Shown piece by piece: positions 43,550-52,143 of a DNA stretch of 64,000 nt. Both the position numbers and the translations under genes were made by a program. Every line of letters begins with the position of its first letter. Within the stretch, counting starts at the first letter, position 1. Under the pieces are notes generated by a model. It saw nothing but the letters and a program-made list of their open reading frames with translations, searched no databases and had not been told where the DNA came from. The DNA is from Planotetraspora phitsanulokensis (lineage in GTDB: Bacteria > Actinomycetota > Actinomycetes > Streptosporangiales > Streptosporangiaceae), in the NCBI RefSeq assembly GCF_016863295.1, contig NZ_BOOP01000022.1:178507-242506 (forward strand), written 5' to 3'.

Positions 43550-44557
43550 TCACTTCTCCGTCGCCACGCCGAGCTTGCGCTCGATGTCGGCGACGAGACC
43601 GGTCTTGGCGTCGAAGAAGTCCTTGGTGACCTTCGGCCAGCCGCCGAGGTCGTTGATGGTGAACAGCTGCGGCGGGGTCGGGAAGGTGAAGCCCGTCACC
43701 CCGTCGATCACCGGGCGGTAGCCGTTCTTCGCGAAGATCGTCTGGGCCTCGGAGGAGTAGAGGTACTTCAGGAAGGCGGCCGCCTCCTTGGGGTGGGCCG
43801 AGTTCTTGGTCACGGCGACCGGGTTCTCGATCAGGATGGTCGAGTCGGGCACGGTGTAGTCGATCGGCTGGTTGTTCTGCTGGGCGAAGATCGCCTCGTT
43901 CTCGTAGGTGATGATCGCGTCGCCCTTGCCGCCGACGAAGGTCTGCAGCGACTTGCGGCCGCTGTCGTCCTGGACGGGCACGTTCGCGAGGAGCTTGCCG
44001 ACGTAGTCGAGCCCGGCCGCCTGGTCGGCTCCCTTGCCCGACTTGGCGCCGTAGCCGGCGAGCAGGTTCCAGCGGGCGCCGCCCGAGGTGAAGGGGTTGG
44101 GCGTGATGACCTCGGTGCCGGGCTTGATGAGGTCGTCCCAGGTCTTGATGCCCTTCGGGTTGCCCTTGCGGGTCCCGATGACGGCGATCGACTTGGTCAG
44201 GAACCCCTTGGTGGCGTTCTGGTTCCAGTCGGGGGCGACGAGGCCGGCGTCGACGAGACGGGTGATGTCGGTCTCGAGCGAGAACTCGACGATGTCGGCC
44301 TTGAGGCCGGACGCGACCGCGCGGCTCTGGTCGCCGGAGGCGCCGTACGACTGGGTGAAGGTGATGTTCTTGCCCTCGGGCGTCTTCTGGTACGCCTTGA
44401 TGATGTCCTCGAACGCCGCCTGCGGTGTGGAGTAGGCGACCAGCGCCAGCTGGATCTTGCCGTCCCCTCCGGCAGAGCCTCCTCCCCCGCAGGCGGTGAC
44501 CAGGGTTGTGGTCGCCACGACGGCCGCCGCGATACCCCCGAGCCTGCGCACTCTCAT
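43550..44557 (-). CDS. sbp: Sulfate-binding lipoprotein
   Basis: A 335-residue extracellular sulfate-binding protein with lipobox L-V-T-A-C (C23). A-Y-S-T-P, S-Y-G-A-S-G-D-Q-S-R-A-V-A-S-G-L, and N-P-F-T-S-G-G-A-R-W-N form the anion-binding site in the Sbp/CysP family. It feeds CysT-CysW-CysA. ATG 44557 was chosen over ATG 44563, because GGGAG is 6 bases before the former but touches the latter. Confidence 0.94.
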   Translation of the reverse strand: MRVRRLGGIAAAVVATTTLVTACGGGGSAGGDGKIQLALVAYSTPQAAFEDIIKAYQKTPEGKNITFTQSYGASGDQSRAVASGLKADIVEFSLETDITRLVDAGLVAPDWNQNATKGFLTKSIAVIGTRKGNPKGIKTWDDLIKPGTEVITPNPFTSGGARWNLLAGYGAKSGKGADQAAGLDYVGKLLANVPVQDDSGRKSLQTFVGGKGDAIITYENEAIFAQQNNQPIDYTVPDSTILIENPVAVTKNSAHPKEAAAFLKYLYSSEAQTIFAKNGYRPVIDGVTGFTFPTPPQLFTINDLGGWPKVTKDFFDAKTGLVADIERKLGVATEK

Positions 44558-44576
44558 GCCCATCTCCCTTATTCCT

Positions 44577-44587
44577 ACTTAATAAGT
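44577..44587. promoter_or_regulatory. Operator-like palindrome upstream of the sulfate operon
   Basis: ACTTAATAAGT (arms ACTTA/TAAGT around one base) is AT-rich in a GC-rich genome and lies 19 bp before the binding-protein start, where the core promoter should be. Rrf2-type repressors of sulfur genes bind AT-rich dyads, and the operon encodes an Rrf2 protein. A second, 6-bp dyad TCGGCT/AGCCGA flanks it upstream (44587-44612). Confidence 0.5.
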
Positions 44588-44679
44588 CGGCTTCGTCGTC
44601 ATTAAAGAGCCGAAGGTAGATTCCCGTCAAGTCGAGTAGGTTTTTGGTATCGCGCCGATCCCCGGTCACCGGGCGGCGG

Positions 44680-46029
44680 CTAGCAGATCGCGTCGAGGGC
44701 CTGCGGCGTCGTCGCGGAAGTCGCCGCAGGTGGCGGGCTGAGCGTGGGGGTGCGAGAGATCTGACGGGGGCGCGCGGACAACGCCTGGGCGACCCGCTTC
44801 TTGATGAGCCACCAGTCCGGGGCGGCCGTGTTGATCAGTGGGGGCACGAACGACAGGCTCCGGATCTCGGCGCCGCGCACCTTCCCCGCCAACTGGACCA
44901 GAGCGGGCAGCTGGCGCTGCGGAAGGTCGGTCCTGACGTACTGCTTGGCCGCGTCCGCGATCCGTTCGAACCCCCGGAGCACGGTCATCGCGTCGGCCTG
45001 CTTGGCCATGTCGTTGAGCAGGCACTTCTGGCGCGCCATGCGCGTGTAGTCGTCGCTACCGGTCCGCGAGCGTCCGAACCACAGCGCCTGCTCGCCGTCG
45101 AGCAGGCGCGTGCCCGCCGGGAGCACCCCGCCCTCCAGCCCGTACGGAATGTCCTGCCTGATGGCGACCCGGACGCCGCCCATGGCGTCGACGACCTGGC
45201 GGAACCCCCGCATGTCCACCATCGCGTAGTAGTCGACGGGGATTCCGAGAATCTCGCCGACCGTGCCCTTGAGCAGCGCGATCCCTCTGTCGTGCGCCTC
45301 CAGTCCCGGGCCGGTCTCCGGGTGGTCGGCGCCCCATTCGTAGACCTCGTTGAGCAGGCCCGGCGTGGTGGTGCTCGTCCCCTGGAACCCCCAGGGGAAC
45401 ATGTCGCGCGCGGGGCCCGGCGGCAGCGGCACGTGCTCCAGGTTGCGGGGGAGCCCGAACAGCACGGTCTGCCCGGTGCGGGTGTCGACGCTCGCCACGG
45501 TCAGGCTGTCGGTCCGCGCGCCGGGACGGTTCTTGGCCGCGTCCGCGCCGACGAGCAGGACGTTCAGCCTGGCCCGCTCGCCCCATGGGCCGTCTTCCGC
45601 CGACGCGAAGAGGGCGGTCAGCACGTCGCGCGAGACGTAGGCGATCCGGCTCGCGACCGCGAGCGGAGCGACCAGCGCGACACAGATCAGCGCGACGACG
45701 CCACTGCTGAGGCGGCGTCCGCGATCGCTCAGTTCGGCCGGCCGTACGAGGAAGTAGGAGCGTACGACGACGGCCGACCAGATCACCGCCACGGACAGCG
45801 CGGCGATGATCAGCCGGCCCAGCCACTCGGGCTGCACGAGCAACCGGAACAGGGCCGGGCGCAGCGCGGTGACCGCGGTCATGACCGTCCCGAGCAGCAA
45901 CACGTACAGGGTCGCCAGGGCGAGGCCGGCCCGGGTCCGTCCGGCGATCAGATGGGCGAGGCCCCACAGGGCCGCCGAGCCCAGGGTGAGCGCCAGCACC
46001 CGGCAGACGGCCGCCCGTTCGCCCCGCAT
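44680..46029 (-). CDS. LytR-CpsA-Psr (LCP) family protein
   Basis: A 449-residue membrane protein. Four or so hydrophobic helices (about 10-130) are followed by an extracellular LCP domain: L-N-V-L-L-V-G-A-D, T-D-S-L-T-V-A-S-V-D, the R-N-L substrate loop (G-L-P-R-N-L) and later R-S-R-T-G-S-D-D-Y-T-R-M-A-R-Q. LCP enzymes attach wall polymers to peptidoglycan from polyprenyl-linked donors. The multi-helix N-terminus is longer than in classical single-pass LCP proteins. ATG 46029 has GAGG 5 bases upstream. Confidence 0.9.
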   Translation of the reverse strand: MRGERAAVCRVLALTLGSAALWGLAHLIAGRTRAGLALATLYVLLLGTVMTAVTALRPALFRLLVQPEWLGRLIIAALSVAVIWSAVVVRSYFLVRPAELSDRGRRLSSGVVALICVALVAPLAVASRIAYVSRDVLTALFASAEDGPWGERARLNVLLVGADAAKNRPGARTDSLTVASVDTRTGQTVLFGLPRNLEHVPLPPGPARDMFPWGFQGTSTTTPGLLNEVYEWGADHPETGPGLEAHDRGIALLKGTVGEILGIPVDYYAMVDMRGFRQVVDAMGGVRVAIRQDIPYGLEGGVLPAGTRLLDGEQALWFGRSRTGSDDYTRMARQKCLLNDMAKQADAMTVLRGFERIADAAKQYVRTDLPQRQLPALVQLAGKVRGAEIRSLSFVPPLINTAAPDWWLIKKRVAQALSARPRQISRTPTLSPPPAATSATTPQALDAIC

Positions 46030-46150
46030 TCGCACCTCATGACCTGATCGTTGTCCGACAGGCCGGATGTGCCCAGCTCCCGGCCTTTACAGAGGCACGT
46101 GACGAGATCTTGGGCTCTACCTTGGGAAATCAGCGTCGGGGCAGGTGTCG

Positions 46151-46170
46151 ATCACTGTGTTTACAGTGAT
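46151..46170. promoter_or_regulatory. 20-bp operator-like palindrome
   Basis: ATCACTGTGTTTACAGTGAT has perfect 8-bp arms with a 4-base centre. It lies 80 bp before the unknown wall-associated gene at 46251 and about 120 bp from the divergent LCP gene, so one dimeric regulator could control both. Confidence 0.6.
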
Positions 46171-46250
46171 TGTTGTGAAATTTCCGTACAACTGGTGTCG
46201 GATGATGCTAAGAAGTTGCGCGAGCAAGCCTGGCTATAGGAAGGACCGTC

Positions 46251-47264
46251 ATGGTCGACCCTGGCTCTGACGACTCCATGGATCAGAACGGATCTTTCGT
46301 TCGGCCGTACGTCTCACGCAGCGGACCGCACGGAGTGGAGGGAGAGCAGTACTGGTCTGAGGATCTCGACGACACGGCGGATCGCCGCTCCCTTGAGGAC
46401 AGCGGCGGTGATCTCCTCTCCAACGAGTGGAGACGGAAGGCCGATCGTGAACGCGTCGGCGGTGAGGACGGAGCCGCCCACGAGGCGCTCGACTCCGGTG
46501 AGCCGCGCGACGAGTGGGCCGATCGCGGCCGCGGCGAGGCCGATGGCGACTGGGACGGCCGCGATCACTCCCGCGGCGACTGGGACGGCCGGGACGACTC
46601 CCGCGCCGACTGGGACGCGAGGCGCGACGCCACCGACGAGTGGGAGGCAACCGGCGAATGGAACGCCGCCGACATGCGCGGCGACGACCCCGACGGCAGG
46701 CGGCGCCCGTATGAGGACGGCGGCGCCGAGCCGAGTGGTTTCCTCGGGTCCGGATGGCGGGACGGACCACGTCCCGGCGAGGTCCCCGAGAGCGGGCGCA
46801 AGAGCGTGCTGTTGCGGGCGGGAGCGGTCGCGGCGGTCGTGATCGGCGCGATCTGGGCGCTGGCGGCCTGGGTCGGGCAACCGTCGGCCGACCCCTGCCC
46901 GTCCGGCGGATGCACCGCGAAGCCGCCGGCCGCCTCGGCGAAGGCCACGGTCGTGCCGGTCGACGACCCCGCCACGTCGGAGGAGGCGGATCCGGGTGAC
47001 GTCCTGACGCCGGTGACGCCCGTGACGACGGCGACGCCGAAGGCCACCCCTCGCACCACGGCCTCACCGAGTGCCACCGTCACCAAGGCCCCGGCCTCGC
47101 ACAAGCCCACGGCCACTCCCACGGCTCCCCAGACCTCCACACCGGCGGCGCCCAAGCCGACCCCCACCCCGAAGCCGACGCGGACGACGGCGACCCCGAC
47201 GCCCAGCCAGAACGGCGGCGGTGACGACAACGGTGGCGGCGGCCTGTTCGGCTGGCTGTTCTGA
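46251..47264 (+). CDS. Unrecognised single-pass membrane protein between two LCP genes
   Basis: A 337-residue protein of no family I recognise. The first ~180 residues are cytoplasmic, very acidic and probably disordered, with tandem D-W-D-G-R-D-x-S-R-x units and scattered D-E-W / N-E-W motifs. One transmembrane helix lies at about 185-207. The extracellular part begins with a C-P-S-G-G-C pair, continues as a long Thr/Pro/Ala mucin-like stretch (likely glycosylated or wall-spanning), and ends G-L-F-G-W-L-F. ATG 46251 follows AGGAAGGA. Its place between two LCP genes suggests an envelope role. Confidence 0.75.
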   Translation: MVDPGSDDSMDQNGSFVRPYVSRSGPHGVEGEQYWSEDLDDTADRRSLEDSGGDLLSNEWRRKADRERVGGEDGAAHEALDSGEPRDEWADRGRGEADGDWDGRDHSRGDWDGRDDSRADWDARRDATDEWEATGEWNAADMRGDDPDGRRRPYEDGGAEPSGFLGSGWRDGPRPGEVPESGRKSVLLRAGAVAAVVIGAIWALAAWVGQPSADPCPSGGCTAKPPAASAKATVVPVDDPATSEEADPGDVLTPVTPVTTATPKATPRTTASPSATVTKAPASHKPTATPTAPQTSTPAAPKPTPTPKPTRTTATPTPSQNGGGDDNGGGGLFGWLF

Positions 47265-47353
47265 GCCGGCTGTTCCGGGCCGGAGCTGACTGTTCTGGAC
47301 TGACTGTTCTGGGCCGGACTGTTCCGGGCCGGCTGTTCTGAGCTGACCGTTCT
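47243..47353. repeat. Degenerate CTGTTC tandem repeats around the stop codon
   Basis: Eight copies of (c/a)tgttc(t/c)g spaced 14-19 bp run from the last codons of the preceding gene into the 3' region. Read on the minus strand the core is cagaac(a/g)g, similar to the dnaX repeat core cagaacgg at the window start. Confidence 0.7.
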
Positions 47354-47435
47354 GGGGACGCGCGCGGTCCTCGACGCGAGGGTCCGCGCGTCCCTCGGCT
47401 GCCGGGACGCCCCGACGTCCAGCGCCGGAAATGTG

Positions 47436-47470
47436 ATCGCCCGGCCGAGCATCGTGCTCGGCCGGGCGAT
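47436..47470. terminator. Bidirectional terminator with 16-bp stem
   Basis: ATCGCCCGGCCGAGCA and its exact complement with a 3-base loop form a very stable hairpin between two convergent genes (unknown protein and LCP). The rest of the 47265-47614 gap holds the tandem repeats and no gene. Confidence 0.92.
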
Positions 47471-47614
47471 TCGTCGTCGGTGAACCTTTGGTGATCCGTT
47501 CCGGGCGGGGTCCCGTCCGGGGCGTGGCCCGTCCAGGGGCGCGGACCGTCGAGGGGCAGGGTCCCCGGCTGAGGAGCGGTCCGTCCAGGGGCCCTGTCTC
47601 AGGTATCCGGTCGC

Positions 47615-49021
47615 TCAGGAGGCCGCGCAGGTGTCCTGGGTGGCGTCGAAGCCGTCCACGTCGTCCAGCGACTTGGGCGACTTGAGGCCCGCCCAGTCCG
47701 CTCCGACGACCAGGACGAGCGACTCGGTGTCGGTGTCGTGCACGGCCTGGGTCTTCGACTTCTTCAGTTCGCCGACCAGGCGCGGCGCCCGGCTCTCGCC
47801 GTTGGGCCCGTACTTGACCAGCGTCTTCTTCGACGGCTTCTTCGCGGACGCGACCTTCACGACGTGGTAGCCGCGCTGCTCGAGCTGCGCCGCGACCTGT
47901 GGGCCGAGCCCCTGCCGGCCCGAGCCGTTCTGGACGATGATCTGGACCTGCGACTTGGGGATCTTCTGTTCGCCGCTCTTGACGTTGTCGGCGATCTGGT
48001 CGGCCGCGACCATCTTGAACAGGCTGTCGGCCTGGGGTTCGACCCATTCCACCCGGCCCGGGTTCGAGACCGAGTAACGCCAGGGCGTGGTCACGAAGCG
48101 GATCTGCCCCGCGGTCAGGCCCTTGGCGCTCATCGCGAGGTCCTTCAGCACACCCACGGTGAGGTCCGGGTCCGTGGTGATCGACTTCGTCATGGCGTCG
48201 AGGAAGCCGAACAGCGTCTGGGGGTTGGTCAGCGTCTCGCCGCTCATCGCCTTCTTCGCCATGGAGGCGAGGAACATCTGCTGGCGCTGGATGCGGCCGA
48301 TGTCGGATCCGTCGCCGATGCTGTATCGGGCTCTGACGTAGCCGAGCGCCTGCTCGCCCTGGAGCGTGTGCTTGCCCGCGGTCAGGTGGAGCAGCGCCTT
48401 GGTGTCGTTGATCGGCTGCGGAAGGCACACCGGCACGCCGCCGAGCGAGTCCACCATGGACTTGAAGCCGGTGAAGTCGACCTTGACGAAGTGGTCGATG
48501 TGGATGCCCGTCAGGGTCTCGATCGTCTTCCAGGTGCAGGCGATGCCGCCGGAGTTGAACGACTCGTTGATCATCCCGACGTGGGGGTGCTGCCCGGTGA
48601 GGCCCTTCTTGGCCGGGCAGGAGGGCAGCTGGACGAGAGAGTCACGGGGGAAGCTGATCAGGACGGCGCCGTCCCGGTCCGGGGAGATGTGGGCGAGGAT
48701 GATGGTGTCGGTCCGCTCCCCGACGAACTTGCCGTATTTCGCGTTCGAGCCGTTGCGCTGGTCGGAGCCGACGATCAGGACGTTGAGCGCCTGGCTGATC
48801 TTCGCCGGCCGCGTGCCGAGTTCCTGCGGGGTCACCTGCTCGTGCCGGACGTTGCCGCTCAGCTTGAAGTATCCCGAGACCACGAAGCTCGACGCGCCGA
48901 CGAGCACCCCGAGCACCGCCGCGAGCACCGTCCACAGCCAGGCCCGCCATTTCGGCACGATACGCGGTGCCGCCGGCGGATCCTCTACTGGTGGCGCGGG
49001 CCGGACGTCGACGAGACCCAC
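47615..49021 (-). CDS. LCP family protein with LytR_C domain
   Basis: A 468-residue single-pass LCP protein. The transmembrane helix is at about 26-52. The catalytic domain has L-N-V-L-I-V-G-S-D-Q-R, E-R-T-D-T-I-I-L-A-H, the F-P-R-D-S loop and Y-V-R-A-R-Y-S-I-G-D-G-S-D-I-G-R. A C-terminal LytR_C domain (about 365-460, V-Q-I-I-V-Q-N-G-S-G) follows. It attaches arabinogalactan-, teichoic- or capsule-like polymers to peptidoglycan. The start is GTG at 49021, with AGGAG slightly far upstream. Confidence 0.92.
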   Translation of the reverse strand: MGLVDVRPAPPVEDPPAAPRIVPKWRAWLWTVLAAVLGVLVGASSFVVSGYFKLSGNVRHEQVTPQELGTRPAKISQALNVLIVGSDQRNGSNAKYGKFVGERTDTIILAHISPDRDGAVLISFPRDSLVQLPSCPAKKGLTGQHPHVGMINESFNSGGIACTWKTIETLTGIHIDHFVKVDFTGFKSMVDSLGGVPVCLPQPINDTKALLHLTAGKHTLQGEQALGYVRARYSIGDGSDIGRIQRQQMFLASMAKKAMSGETLTNPQTLFGFLDAMTKSITTDPDLTVGVLKDLAMSAKGLTAGQIRFVTTPWRYSVSNPGRVEWVEPQADSLFKMVAADQIADNVKSGEQKIPKSQVQIIVQNGSGRQGLGPQVAAQLEQRGYHVVKVASAKKPSKKTLVKYGPNGESRAPRLVGELKKSKTQAVHDTDTESLVLVVGADWAGLKSPKSLDDVDGFDATQDTCAAS

Positions 49022-49719
49022 TCTTCATGACTCCTGAGGTTCGGACCTGGGCTTACGCCCAAATCGAGAGCCAGCGCGGCAAACCGGGGCAAGTGTAGCG
49101 ATGGATTCTGAGTGTTCGCTTCCAGCCACCGGCACGCAGTTCGCGAGCGGTGTTCACGCCCCCGCTTTCCTCTTTATAGATGCGAGTGCGAGGCGAAAAG
49201 TTGTGAAAAATGCCGAGAAATCCAGTGATGATTGTTGCGATGACCGGGTGGTCCGCGTCGCTTCCGGGTGATCGCTCCGTGCGACGGAGGGCACGGGACC
49301 TGGAGTCGGTACCGCGGATGCTCGACCATCTACCACTCACTCCTCCCTGCCGCCTGCTGGACCGTCGCGGTGGGGAGGGCCGGGCCCGGCGCGGGCCCGC
49401 CTGTTCCGGAGGGTGGGGAGCCATCCCTGACTCGTATGCGAAACGGATGAGTCGGCGATGACGCTAGCCGTCCACGATCTCGTGATCGGCGACTTTTCGC
49501 TGCTTTGGTGAGCGGAGTGTTGTTCTCTTAATCACGGGCCGGTGCGGTGCCGCCCGGAGAGGTGTGCCGCCGCCGTCCCAGGCCTCCGCCGTCGGAGCGG
49601 AGGTGTCGTCTCCCACAGTTCACCCACCACCCGAGTCCTGTGCACCCGGGCGTTGTTAGGCTCGGACCTCACTGTGCCCGCCCCGGGGCACATCCGCCGG
49701 CCATGAGGGACAGAAGCAC
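49022..49719. other. 698-bp divergent intergenic region
   Basis: No supported gene; several short open frames overlap and none has a good ribosome-binding site or conserved look. A small hairpin TGGGC-ttac-GCCCA (49048-49061) is in the 5' leader of the LCP gene. AT-rich sequence near 49165-49240 and 49500-49535 suggests promoters. CTCCG-tgcga-CGGAG near 49275-49289 and a GC-rich dyad near 49380-49400 could be RNA hairpins. A TAGGCT at 49657-49662 might be a -10 for manA. Confidence 0.5.
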
Positions 49720-50826
49720 GTGGATCCGCTCTCCAACCCGATCAAGGACTATGCGTGGGGCTCCCGGACGGCCATCGCCGGCCTGACCGGCAGGGCGGCC
49801 GCCGGCCCCGAGGCCGAGATGTGGCTGGGGGCGCACCCGTCGGGTCCGTCGCGCCTGGTGCGGGACGGCGCCGAGACGACCCTCGACCAGGTGGTCGCGG
49901 CAGATCCCGTGGGCAGCCTGGGTGAACCGTCCATCGAGCGGTTCGGGCAGCGCCTGCCGTACCTGATGAAGCTGATCGCGGTCGACCAGCCGCTGTCGCT
50001 CCAGGTGCACCCCACCTCCGAGCAGGCGGCCGAGGCCTTCGCGCGGGGGGACTCCAACTACTCCGACCCGTGGCACAAGCCCGAGATGATCTGCGCCCTG
50101 ACCCCGTTCTCCGGTCTCGCCGGATTCCGGCCGGCCGCTCAGTCGGCGATGCTGGTCGAGCGGCTGCAGGTGGAGGCGCTGCAGCCGGTCGTGTCGCGCC
50201 TGGCGGCCGACGACGTGCTCGGCGCCCTGCGCGTGCTGCTGGAGTGGCCCGGCTCCAAGCGTGAGCTGGTCGACACGATCGTGTGGGCGGCGGCCTCGGT
50301 CCACCTGGCCGACTACGAGCTGGTCTGCTGGCTGGCCCGGCAGTACCCGGAGGATCCCGCCGTGCTGGCGCCGTTGCTGATGCACCGGCACGAGCTGGCT
50401 CCGGGCGAGGCGCTCTACCTCGGGGCCGGCGTGCTCCACTGTTACCTCGACGGGTTCGGCGTCGAGATCATGGCCGGGTCGGACAACGTCCTCAGGGCGG
50501 GTCTCACCGGCAAGCGGATCGACGTCGAGGAACTGCTGCGGATCACCGTGCCGGACGCCCAGCCGCTGCAGGTCGTCCAGGACGGCGACGCCTATGTGCC
50601 GCCCGCCCGCGAGTTCCTGCTTCGCCGGATCACCTCCGGCGACGGTCACGTCCTCGACCGGGCGGTGGCCAGGATCGTGGTCTGCACGGAGGGCGTCGTG
50701 ACGGTCGCCCGGCAGGACGCGGAAGTGAAGCTGCACCCCGGAGAGTCGGTGTTCGTGCCGGCCTCGGACGGTCCGGTCGAGTTGTCCGGCGACGGGACCG
50801 TGTTCAGCGCCGAGCCCCAGGTGTAG
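49720..50826 (+). CDS. manA: Mannose-6-phosphate isomerase, class I
   Basis: A 368-residue type I phosphomannose isomerase interconverting fructose-6-phosphate and mannose-6-phosphate, the entry to GDP-mannose for wall glycans. Zinc ligands are seen in L-Q-V-H-P (Gln and His), H-K-P-E-M (Glu) and the downstream L-H-C-Y-L-D-G-F-G-V-E-I-M segment; the start P-I-K-D-Y-A-W-G-S is diagnostic. GTG at 49720 follows GAGGGA. In actinobacteria manA sits near wall-polymer genes, as here. Confidence 0.95.
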   Translation: MDPLSNPIKDYAWGSRTAIAGLTGRAAAGPEAEMWLGAHPSGPSRLVRDGAETTLDQVVAADPVGSLGEPSIERFGQRLPYLMKLIAVDQPLSLQVHPTSEQAAEAFARGDSNYSDPWHKPEMICALTPFSGLAGFRPAAQSAMLVERLQVEALQPVVSRLAADDVLGALRVLLEWPGSKRELVDTIVWAAASVHLADYELVCWLARQYPEDPAVLAPLLMHRHELAPGEALYLGAGVLHCYLDGFGVEIMAGSDNVLRAGLTGKRIDVEELLRITVPDAQPLQVVQDGDAYVPPAREFLLRRITSGDGHVLDRAVARIVVCTEGVVTVARQDAEVKLHPGESVFVPASDGPVELSGDGTVFSAEPQV

Positions 50827-50928
50827 GCACAGACGTGAGCGCGGGTGTGAGCGCGGGCTCCGCCGCCCTCGCCTGAGGTGGCCGGACACCCCTTCGGTCC
50901 TGACGCCAAGCGTCGCGGACGGTAAGCA

Positions 50929-50972
50929 TCACGGAGATTCACGCTGGGTGATGTTTGTCCCACTCTCCGTGA
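50929..50972. repeat. Nested inverted repeats before the deacetylase gene
   Basis: TCACGGAGA (50929-50937) and its exact complement (50964-50972) enclose a 26-base interval. Part of the left arm also pairs with GTGATG inside (CATCAC/GTGATG). The two pairings are mutually exclusive, an arrangement seen in switch-like leaders. It lies 65-108 bp before the ATG at 51037. Confidence 0.45.
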
Positions 50973-51036
50973 GTTCGACCATGGTCCGGGGTAGGAAGTC
51001 ACTCATCGTCATCCGGTGCCCGTTGGAAGGGGAGCC

Positions 51037-52092
51037 ATGGGACGCTTGAGGGTCTTCGGCGTGGGGGTAGCGTCGCTCAGCGTCGCCGCGCTGTCCGCCG
51101 CGTGCATGTCCGGGGGAGAAGCGGACGAAAAGGCCGCCGCGGCTCGCGCCAAGGCGAGGAACATGGCCGCCGCGGCCTCGGAGAAGAAAACCGAGACCGA
51201 GGTCGCGGCCAAGGCGAAGGCCAACGAGCTGGGTCAGATCCCCGTGATCATGTATCACCGGATCATCAAGAACCCGCCGCCCGGCGACGACCGCACGCCC
51301 GAGCAGTTCCGGGCCGAGCTGGAGCGCCTGGCCAAGGAGGACTACGTCCCGATCACCGCGGCCGAGTACGTCACCGGCAAGATCGGAATTCCGGCGGGCA
51401 AGCATCCCGTCGTGCTGACCTTCGACGACTCATCGCCGTCGCAGCTCACCCTGGACGGCATGGGCAACCCGAAGCCCGACACCGCCGTCGGCATCCTGAT
51501 GGACGTGGCGAAGAAGCACCCGGGCTTCCGGCCCGTCGCCACCTTCTACGTGATCCGCGACCTGTTCGGCATGGCCAAGCCGGAGGAGCAGACCCAGGTC
51601 CTCGAGTGGCTCAAGGACCACGGTTTCGACATCGGCAACCACACCCGCGACCACCTCAACCTGCTCGGCAAGCCGGAGAAGGAGGTCGAGGAGCAGATCG
51701 GCGCGGGGCAGAAGCTGGTCACCTCGCTGATCAAGTTCTCTCCCGTCACGCTCGCCCTGCCGTACGGCAACCAGCCGCACGACAAGAAGTGGGCGATGAA
51801 GGGATCGGGAGCGGGCGCGAGCTACGACTTCCGCGGCGTGTTCCTGGCCGGCTACACCCCGGCGCCCTCTCCGTACACGAAGGACTTCGATCCGGTGGGC
51901 ATCCCGCGCATCCGATCCAAGGAGAAGGTCGGCGACTGCGTGAAGTTCTGCTCCACCGCGTGGCTGGACTGGCTGAACGCCAACGCCACCGACCGCTTCA
52001 CCTCCGACGGCAACGCCAGCACCGTGGCCTTCCCGAAGTTCAAGGCGCCCTTCGTGGCCGCGCCCTACGCCACCCGGGCCCTGCCGTACTGA
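51037..52092 (+). CDS. Polysaccharide deacetylase lipoprotein
   Basis: A 351-residue exported protein with lipobox L-S-A-A-C (C23) and a charged Ala/Lys/Glu helical linker. The NodB-type domain has M-Y-H-R-I, V-L-T-F-D-D (catalytic/metal aspartates) and N-H-T-R-D-H-L-N (metal histidines), with late A-L-P-Y-G-N. It likely removes N-acetyl groups from peptidoglycan or another wall glycan at the outer membrane face. ATG 51037 follows GGGGAG. The C-terminal C-V-K-F-C pair may form a disulfide. Confidence 0.9.
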   Translation: MGRLRVFGVGVASLSVAALSAACMSGGEADEKAAAARAKARNMAAAASEKKTETEVAAKAKANELGQIPVIMYHRIIKNPPPGDDRTPEQFRAELERLAKEDYVPITAAEYVTGKIGIPAGKHPVVLTFDDSSPSQLTLDGMGNPKPDTAVGILMDVAKKHPGFRPVATFYVIRDLFGMAKPEEQTQVLEWLKDHGFDIGNHTRDHLNLLGKPEKEVEEQIGAGQKLVTSLIKFSPVTLALPYGNQPHDKKWAMKGSGAGASYDFRGVFLAGYTPAPSPYTKDFDPVGIPRIRSKEKVGDCVKFCSTAWLDWLNANATDRFTSDGNASTVAFPKFKAPFVAAPYATRALPY

Positions 52093-52110
52093 CCGGGACC
52101 CGGCCCGGCC

Positions 52111-52143
52111 GACCCGTCCCCGCCGATTCGGCGAGGGCGGGTC
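52111..52143. terminator. Terminator between convergent genes
   Basis: Arms gacccgtccccgccga and tcggcgagggcgggtc pair with two weak positions around a tiny loop. It sits between the deacetylase stop (52092) and the convergent gene that ends at 52142. Confidence 0.7.

Noticed and set aside
49053..49424. 123-codon minus-strand frame before the LCP gene
   Set aside because: Pro/Arg-rich with no conserved features; AT-rich segments within argue for promoter DNA.
50880..51036. A c-di-AMP (ydaO-type) riboswitch before the deacetylase gene
   Set aside because: Such switches control wall hydrolases in actinobacteria, but I cannot match the conserved core; only simple inverted repeats are visible.
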